Of a stretch of 64,000 nucleotides of DNA, positions 57,246 to 64,000 are shown one piece after another. Source of the stretch: Adiantum capillus-veneris (taxonomy: Eukaryota; Streptophyta; Polypodiopsida; Polypodiales; Pteridaceae). The position numbers were made by a program, and so were the translations under genes. Under the pieces are notes generated by a model. The model searched no databases. It was not told the origin of the DNA and was given only the letters and a program-made list of their open reading frames with translations. The stretch covers positions 123,137,317-123,201,316 of the forward strand of contig CM043958.1 in assembly GCA_014529385.2 (NCBI GenBank), in the 5' to 3' direction. The first letter of the stretch is position 1. Each line of letters begins with the position of its first letter.

Positions 57246-58539
57246 CATATGGCCTTCATGATCATAGTTCAAACCAATCCACGGTGGTGAAGACCTGTTT
57301 TAACATGGGTAGTCGCCATTGCCAATGATGGCAGATCTGAGTGCTTGTGCGACGGGGCCAGACGTTCTTGTTGTAGATTTTTTTTAATGTTTTATATAAA
57401 ATCGGCAACTCGATATATTTTAAAAAAGGCGCTCATGCATGTCGGAGATGCCGGACGGAATGGGTCCACGGCACCGCAAACCGATTCTAGTAGCTTTACC
57501 CAGAAATTCCCAAAATGTACTTCAATTGTATCAAAATTCCCTAATTAACCTTTCAACATCTCTAAAATCTTCTTTTTTCGCAACTCTTTATAGGACGATT
57601 GATTATCCTCAATAAAAGATGATATATTTAGTATTTAAGATGGTATTGAGGCCTCTTGAGATGAAATCGTTCATCATTTTTGGATGCGAATGCCTCTATT
57701 TGTGAGCTTATTGGTGAATAAATTTATCTAAGACACTATAAATAGATCTCCATAGTCATAATTAGACTCTGTTAAAATTGGGGCAAATACATCCCAAAAT
57801 GATGCAAGGGTATATTGGGAGTTTCTAAAATTTTGAGGGGTATTTCGAGAAATTCCACAAATTTCAAGGGTATTTTGGTTTTTTTAATAATATAGCTATG
57901 GTCAAGTTTGAAACATTCTTTTAAAAAATTGTTGTAGTTTCAGTGAAGAAAAGTCTAGATGTGTTTTAGCGTTTATGAGAGTATCATGACTTCACATTAT
58001 TGGCTAGTTCAAAGTGTATATCTCATATACATAAAATTTAAATACTCAAACAATGAGGGCATTTAATTATGTAGTCCGGTAATTGGTCGTGGTTCCCAAA
58101 GATGAAGAAGGGCTTTGTTGACTCATGATCCTCTCTATACTGATCAAGTCAGTTCAGTGTCTCTCATCAAAGATTTTGATGATTCTGATAATCGTGTTTA
58201 TTGTTGATGAGAGTGAGAGTATAGACCTTTGGGTTTGGTTCAATGACTGAAGATCTCGACACAACTAGTAGGAAAGAAGCTACTTTTGAGCTTGTGTCTT
58301 TTCACATAGTGTACGAGGTGGCTCATGTGTGGATGAGGGGAATGGTCGCCACATACACGTAGATAGAGGAACATCTCTACGTAGAGACCATCTCTATTTC
58401 GTTGTCATTCTCTACGACCATCTCTTTTCCCTAAATCTCTCTAATTCACAACTAACTTTATTGAAGGACTAGCTCATTTCTTTTGTTTCTCGAAAAACTT
58501 GCTCGTCATCTTGTAAGACTCTCCACTTGGACTAGTCAT
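57246..58539. other. AT-rich intergenic sequence
   Basis: No gene recognised. AATTCCC/GGGTATTT motifs around 57.5 and 57.8 kb could belong to an old non-coding repeat. Confidence 0.45.
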
Positions 58540-58656
58540 GTTACTAGTCCCAAAATAGCTAGAGGACACACACACACACAGAGGGGGGGGAGTTGACTTT
58601 GCTCATGGAAGACTGATTTGGCCTCAATTTTGTAGCCATGAAGGCTCATTCTAAAG

Positions 58657-58736
<80 letters not shown>

Positions 58737-58795
58737 GCACGCACGCACGCACGCATGTGCACACACACACACACACGTCTCCATAGCTATTGCTG
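58540..58795. repeat. Duplicated unit with (CT)n(CA)n, copy 1
   Basis: Starts CCCAAAATAGCTAGAGGACACAC and ends GTCTCCATAG; the same unit recurs at 60083-60360. Contains (CT)n 58660-58706, (CA)n 58706-58733 and a (GCAC)n run to 58755. Confidence 0.88.
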
Positions 58796-58874
58796 CTCAA
58801 GATTATGAATAATTAATTGTATATGTTACTACTTCTTAAATGCTTACACATATTCTATTCAACTTGATTCTCAT

Positions 58875-58883
<9 letters not shown>

Positions 58884-58966
<83 letters not shown>
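58884..58966. repeat. (CT)n(CA)n compound microsatellite
   Basis: (CT)n 58884-58930 directly followed by (CA)n to 58966. Confidence 0.95.
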
Positions 58967-58969
<3 letters not shown>

Positions 58970-59134
58970 TACTTACTTTGGTCACTCTCACAATGCTTCA
59001 TGTGACTATTGCCTAACAATTGCTGCCATTGGTAATGCTTGACACAAAGAAATAGCAAAATGAGTCTTGCTTGGTTGGCCATGTCATAGTAGTTGATGTG
59101 TAAATTATTCTATAAGTCATAGCAGTCAATTTAT

Positions 59135-60070
59135 AAATAGGATAACAAGGGTAAATTGCTTGATAAGTTTTTTTTATAAAAGTAAAAAACAATTCAAGAT
59201 ATACATAGAAGATTATGTGAAGCCGCACACATGCACACTCTCCATCAAAACAAAGTACTAACCCTATGAGTAATGTTTTCACGTAACCAATTTGTACCGA
59301 AAAAAACTTGCCTTCTTGAAGGAGGTATGAATGAAAAAGAAAACACCAGCTACTAACTCTTTGTACTAAGAGAACTTGTTAAAATTTTAAAAAAAGTAGC
59401 TAGTGCGTGGTCTAGTGAGTGCCATACGGAAGTATAGTGGGGAGTTGACACAATTCTTGCCCCAATATATTCCATTTTCTACTACATACATGGTAATCAA
59501 GAACAAGATAATGAATTGAATTTCTCTACAACACTTTGGTATTCAAGTCCTTGACATGGTCATGTAACTTTCTATCTTGTAGTTTTGTATTCAAATCCTT
59601 GCCCATAGCTACGCTTAGCATAACCTGCAATCAATGTGCTCCAAGAGACTACATTTTGGATAGGAAGTTGACTAAGATATTTGTGTGCTTTTGCAAGGGT
59701 ACCAAAGTCGGCATTCATATCGAACAATGAATTGCCAAGCACAACATGTTTCCCCAGCAATCCCAGCCATGGAAACAAGCTTAATCCATACCTCTGGATC
59801 TCTTTTCTCAACATCTTTTGCATTAGCAATCATATGTGGCAATTTGTGACACATGCACAGTTCCTTCCTTTCAATCACAAAAGCCTGCAAGTTGCACAAA
59901 GCGGGTCCCAAATACCTCCGAAAGAAATCTAATTAACCATTTGGAAGGAACAAAGTGGAAAAATGGTGTGTAGTCAAGGGGGGATAGGCTATGTGGGCTA
60001 CTAGGAGGTATGGATGGACCAAAAACCTCCACATTTTTTTCATGCAAGGCAGCTTGGCCACATTCTCCAT
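59135..60070. repeat. Duplicated block with PPR remnant, copy 2
   Basis: Partner of 52235-53860, shorter because it lacks two segments. It contains the better preserved PPR remnant on the minus strand. Confidence 0.8.
59572..59829 (-). pseudogene. PPR protein fragment (PLS class)
   Basis: The minus-strand frame includes GKHVVLGNSLFDMNADFGTL, then AKAHKYLSQLPIQNVVSWST, then LIAGYAKRSYGQG. This matches the pattern of consecutive S and P/L pentatricopeptide motifs (NxLxDMYxKxGxLxxAxxxFxxMPxRNVVSWxxLIxGYA). Such proteins bind organellar RNA. Only about one and a half repeats are present; no start, no neighbouring repeats and no C-terminal E/DYW domain, so it is a captured or degenerated piece rather than a gene. 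Confidence 0.75.
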
Positions 60071-60082
60071 TCATGTTTCTAT

Positions 60083-60098
60083 TCCCAAAATAGCTAGA

Positions 60099-60133
<35 letters not shown>

Positions 60134-60244
60134 AGGAGGGAAGGGGGCAGCGGGGGGGTCGACTTTGCTCATGTAGGACTGATTTGGGCTCAATTTTGCA
60201 GGCATGAAGGCTCATTCTGAAGCTCTCCATCTCCTCTCTCTCTA

Positions 60245-60316
<72 letters not shown>

Positions 60317-60360
60317 GCACACACACACACACGCACACACACACACACACGTCTCCATAG
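60083..60360. repeat. Duplicated unit with (CA)n, (CT)n, (CA)n, copy 2
   Basis: Same unit as 58540-58795. Contains (CA)n 60101-60131, (CT)n 60234-60300 and (CA)n 60300-60350. Confidence 0.88.
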
Positions 60361-61060
60361 CCTTTCTGGGCCAAAGAGAAACACTATACGTTGTTGAAAG
60401 TGTATTTTATGGCTAATCCATACTTTAATTCTAAAAGACCGTACAGAGTGAAAGCGATAGAAATTATCATCTTGTGGGTTATTCATCTAGGATAGTATGT
60501 GAGAAATGTAGATATGAGAGAAGTGAAGAGATGAGAAGTTTCCCTCCCAAGCCCTATTCTTGCCCGTAGGCAATAAGGATAGTGCGGGGAGAGATGTACC
60601 TGTAGCAAAGAAAACCTAAAATTTGTAGAAGGATGAATTACTAAGAGTGACAGAGATAGGTTTGGTTAAGGAGATGAGATTTTATATATATATATATATA
60701 TATATACATTAGGAAATTTTGGAGGTCATTTGGAGGGCCATATGAAGAGAGAGAAAAATAGAGCGCGTCCAATGAGCATGAAGGCTACGTTACGTAGAAA
60801 AGTACCTGGAAAGACTCAAAAAATAGGAAAATAGCATAAAACTTTCACGAAACTAGGATTGTAGCATAGTAATTTCCTTACTTTTACCGAGCTTTTAGGT
60901 GCTTGCGTGTGGTCCCACTTCTGATATTCTCTCATGGTCATTAACGTACTGGAGGGTGACCATTAAGCCCGCACAAGATATTGGAATTTTAAAACACTTT
61001 CCCTCCATTAGAATGCTTTCAAAGTGAATCTCCCTCCACTAAATCTTTTCTCTGAGAGTT
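60361..61060. other. Upstream region of the 61-kb gene
   Basis: No repeat element recognised apart from (TA)n at 60683-60706. Probably 5' flank and leader of the gene starting at 61061; no clear TATA box was identified. Confidence 0.5.
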
Positions 61061-62481
61061 ATGGCATCCACGTCTTCTCGCCCAAGAGCCTCAAGGTGTT
61101 TACTGTCTCTCACACCAACAAACAACAACGGCACTTTGCCTAGAAGGCCAAGTAGTAGCATATCCTCAATTACAATACCAGCTTCAATAAGTGCAGACAA
61201 CCAATGGGTTGGACAAAGGATAAACAAAGGTTCATGGGTCCTCATGCAACCAAGAAGACCCAAGAGGTTTAGTGGTATCAACGTTTACCGCTCAGCATGG
61301 AAGGCCAGGGTGTTGGATTTCAAAGTTGAGATCGGCAAAAGATCTGTAAAGGAAGTTCTTGTTCAGCATGTGTTTACCCATCCAGAGGTGATAGCAAACG
61401 GTGGAAATGTATCAAATATACATCAACCACGTTGCAATTGTAAGTACTCTTGACATGTGAACTTACTGATACTCTCATTATAACTTTTCTTATATATTTT
61501 GCAATGTTTCTCCCGCTTGTTATGAGTAATGTCTCTACTCTTCACAACTCAATTACATTAGATTTGTCATTTGTACTTATTGATACTCTTAGTTTAACTC
61601 TTCTTATATATATTGCAGATGTTTATCCCTCTTCTTATGAGCAATGGGAGCCTGTGGAGTGCATAATAGGCCTCTTCCATGTTGTACATGCCCATATTGG
61701 TTCTCTACAGTATTCAGAGAGGAGCAGCAAAAGATTGGCTGATGAGGGAATCTTTTTTTATGAACACTTTTACCAACTCAGCTCAGGCAATAAGAATGGC
61801 ATGTTGGTGAAACTGCCTCTACCGACCGATTGGAACACTGTGGACTGGCCAGTTCCCGAGGAAACAATGGTGGAGGCAATGCGAAGTAAGCTCTACAAGG
61901 ATATACAAAGGTCTCTACGTAGCTCTATTCCTACCAAACTGGTTCGAATTGCAAACTTTTGTCCTGTTGCACTCTTCATAGAGCTGTTTCATAGCTACAA
62001 CATCAGAGTTACAAAAACTATGTTCATGTGCAAGTCATTTCAGCAGTCATCCTGTGACAAACTTCTTGACAAAGGATGGTATGCAAAGGAAGAGATTGGT
62101 TTACGGTGCGAGGTCGCGCTTGATACTCTAGTTGTCAAGTACATGATTGCAAGCCAATCACTATTACTCTCATTTTGGTATATGCGATCACAAATGCTAA
62201 ACGGTAAGTACATTCCTATGGACCAAGTTTCTGCAGGTTTGGAAGATAATCCTACTGTGGATGTGGAAGTGATTGATAAAGAGAATGGCCTACTATTGGT
62301 GGTTACAATAAGGGAGCTATGCAGTCTTCAGCATTTGCGAAATGACATCATTGAAGAGTCAATGGACAAGGAACTATCAGATTTTTCCTTTTTCTTAGTT
62401 GGCCGTAAGGTGATGTGGCGAAGAGAAAAAGATATTTTGTGCAAAGAGTTGGATGGTCGGGTTGAAGTAGTGTCAATGTAA
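61061..62481 (+). CDS. Unknown plant protein, two exons
   Basis: Predicted exons 61061-61439 and 61619-62481, about 413 residues. Start ATG 61061 has a good context (GTTATGGC) and is the first ATG of the open frame. Donor GTAAGT at 61440 and acceptor TTGCAG ending 61618 join in phase (codon split after its first base), giving one continuous frame to the TAA at 62481. The N-terminal 50 residues are rich in Ser, Arg, Pro and Thr with few acidic residues, which could be an organelle transit peptide (inference). The rest is a mixed alpha/beta globular sequence with WPVPEETMVEAMRSKLYKDI and LCSLQHLRNDIIEE as possible helices. I recognise no domain, membrane segment or catalytic motif. It lies tail to tail with the HAD gene, about 210 bp apart. 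No stop or frameshift was seen, so it may be functional. Confidence 0.65.
61440..61618 (+). other. Intron with duplicated 3' splice site
   Basis: 179-bp intron, GTAAGT...TTGCAG. A segment of about 70 bases containing the polypyrimidine tract and acceptor occurs twice, at 61461-61530 and 61575-61645, 114 bp apart. The first copy reads TTTTGCAATG where the second reads ATTGCAGATG, so its AG is destroyed. Confidence 0.7.
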
Positions 62482-62630
62482 CAGATATTCTTGTAAACCC
62501 AAGTGTATACAAATGACTTTCAAGACATGAAGTTTATTGAACTCATTTTTCAATTGTGCCCTGTGAAAAAGTGTGCTTGAAATACATTTCTTTACCACGT
62601 CAAATCTCTCTCTCTCTCTCTCTCTCTCTG

Positions 62631-62666
<36 letters not shown>

Positions 62667-62693
62667 TAGACAAGACAAAGACAGATAGAAGAA
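62482..62693. other. Shared 3' region of two convergent genes
   Basis: Contains (CT)n 62605-62629 and (AT)n 62637-62664. No other feature. Confidence 0.6.
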
Positions 62694-63860
62694 TCATCTT
62701 AATTCATTAGAAAGTACAAACTCGTCCGTGAACAATGGACTGAGATACAATTTCTGTAAGTATGGAATCAGAATGTCTTCAAGGTAAAAATCGAAGGAAT
62801 GCCCTTCGAAAGAAGGTGGTGAGATAGTTGTTCCCGGCGGATTTAGTTCTCCCTTTTCGGGAGTATCATCAATTAGTAGTGTATTAGTTGCATCAAAGGG
62901 TACACCGATTTGGCTAAACGGTTTGTACAAAAGAGGTAATCCTGGTTTTTTAGGGTGGTAGTGGCCCTCAACAGTAACGCATTTTCTTTGATCATACAAA
63001 AAGGCAAAATCTGACGTGTGAGCTTGGCATACACTGCAAACTATTGCAACTAGTGGCGATAAGTTTTGCCTTTGCATTGAAGACCATATGCCAACTCTGA
63101 AGCGCGGAAGAAGAAACTCAATAAACTCCTTGGTTCCTGGACGAACCACGACTCGACAAGTTCCCATCCGAAACGTTTGCAAATCCTCAAAGGGTCCTCT
63201 GTCACCGAGAGGCACCCGCATCAGCAGCAATCCATTGACGTCCAAGATAATCAACCTCTGTAAAAGTTGACAAGTACATATAAGTAGTTAGAAGCTGAAC
63301 ATATTTTGCCATACTTGAATAGACATTACCGGAACAACCGTATCTACAGGTAGCAAGGGTCCATACTGGGTCTCTGTAGTGTTCATGTCGTTGTTGCTCT
63401 CCTCCGCTTTATCTTCATAGTCATCATTCAAATCTTCATCAGGGGTCTCCCCCATGGCCCTTTCTGCCTGATTCAAGGTTGATCGGCTTGCCTCATACAT
63501 CCTTCCCTGATCCATATCATTTTGCTCATCCCTAGGCCTGCTTTCCTCATCCATAGCCTTTTGCTCATCTATAGGCCTGCTTTCCTCATCTTCGGTTTCA
63601 GCCATAGGCTCTTTTGGCTGTTCCACAGGCTGACTTGGCTCTTTCATTGTCTCCTCCGGTTGAACCTTAGCAGCTTCCATATGCTCATTTGTCCTTTCCT
63701 CATCCTCGACTCTTTGATCTTCTGCTGATATGACACCCTCGGCCCGATGCGATTCCACTGTATCGGATGTAGGGGTTTGTCGTGGTGGCACGTCATGTTT
63801 TGTAAGATCAATAGTGCGCTCATCCAAGCCGCTATCTTCAAGCTCTCTAGGGCTAGACAT
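62694..63860 (-). CDS. FCP1/NIF-type HAD phosphatase-like protein
   Basis: Minus strand, exon 1 63860-63330, intron 63329-63258 (GTAATG...TTTACAG, 72 bp), exon 2 63257-62694 to a stop. The splice keeps the frame (...VVP then RLIILDVNG...). Exon 1 encodes a low-complexity acidic region with repeated EESRP..EDEQ-like units and no predicted fold. Exon 2 encodes an FCP1 homology (HAD) domain. Motif I reads LDVNGLL, with Asn in place of the second Asp of DxDGTL. Motif II is GIWSSM, then CVTVEGHYHPKKPGLPL with the candidate motif III Lys, and motif IV is LLIDDTPEK. Related plant proteins with LDxNG are known. The missing Asp is the general acid/base in active HAD enzymes, so this is probably a weak or non-catalytic phosphatase-like protein. 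The start is uncertain: ATG 63860 is the first Met of the long frame near a splice-like region, but an upstream exon is possible. The protein is about 364 residues from this start. Confidence 0.72.
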
Positions 63861-64000
63861 AGTAAGCAGGTGTTGTATTAAACTTACCCGGTATCTTTGC
63901 AAATAATCATATGTGTAGTTTTTTAAAGCACTCTGCAAAATTGAAAGACCACATGATGAGAATTCTTTTATAGACTAAACCAAAACTAACTGAATGCATT
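63861..64000 (-). other. Possible upstream exon or leader of the HAD gene
   Basis: On the minus strand a TTTTGCAG acceptor-like site near 63935 and a GGGTAAGT donor-like site near 63884 enclose about 45 bases. The frame is open across it, with Met at 63938. This may be an additional exon whose upstream partner lies beyond 64000. The following intron to the ATG at 63860 would be too short to splice, so the details stay open. Confidence 0.35.

Noticed and set aside
62204-62236. A second intron (GTAAGT...TCTGCAG) in the 61-kb gene
   Set aside because: Only 33 bp, too short for plant splicing, and the frame is open across it.

Overview
The window is intergenic nuclear DNA of a flowering plant. 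The evidence is several families of Ty3/gypsy (including chromoviruses) and Ty1/copia LTR retrotransposons primed by initiator tRNA-Met, a tRNA-derived SINE, a CACTA-type terminus, a PLS-class PPR remnant, very many long CT/GA/CA/AT microsatellites, and two intron-containing genes at the right edge. I cannot name the species.

Layout. (1) 1-13.1 kb: an older unidentified sequence split by a minus-strand Ty3 chromovirus with short LTRs (1259-12313), itself split near its 3' end by a plus-strand Ty1/copia element (1472-6633). (2) 13.1-27.1 kb: a tandem pair of plus-strand chromoviruses. A 5'-truncated copy (13117-15676) shares one LTR (15677-17077) with a complete but broken copy that ends in a second LTR (25494-27107). 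The gag of the complete copy is split by a 2.66-kb minus-strand solo LTR of another family (18214-20873). (3) 27.1-29.8 kb: microsatellites and unique-looking DNA. (4) 29797-36632: a decayed Ty3 element with both LTRs; its 3' LTR carries a SINE with target-site duplication. (5) 36.6-39.6 kb: microsatellites, a CACTA-like end and hairpin, a poly-G run. (6) 39.65-43.3 kb: minus-strand gag-only LTR element. (7) 43.6-44.25 kb: LTR-like piece with four palindromic tandem repeats. (8) 45.1-47.2 kb: minus-strand Copia derivative whose gag-protease frame runs into an unrecognised 284-codon domain instead of integrase/RT. (9) 48.8-52.0 kb: a short 3' end of the first chromovirus family, then a second solo LTR of the 2.6-kb family. 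(10) 52.2-60.4 kb: duplicated blocks with PPR remnants and compound microsatellites, plus a solo chromovirus LTR (55619-57240) with a perfect 5-bp target-site duplication. (11) 61.06-64 kb: two convergent genes, one unknown and plant-like, one an FCP1/NIF-type HAD phosphatase-like protein with an altered catalytic motif.

All retroelement reading frames seen are broken by stops, frameshifts or insertions, so none looks autonomous. Order of events inferred from nesting: the short-LTR chromovirus came before the copia element; the tandem chromovirus came before the solo LTR inside its gag; the gypsy element at 29.8 kb came before the SINE. The only convincing host genes are the two at the right end; the second continues past the window or has an unresolved 5' end. 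I found no evidence of a wholly new defence or mobile system. The most unusual items are the Copia-derived gag-protease-X frame, the CCAAT-box palindromes in the chromovirus LTR, the hairpin tandem repeat at 43.6-44.0 kb, and the duplicated, partly killed splice acceptor in the gene at 61 kb.
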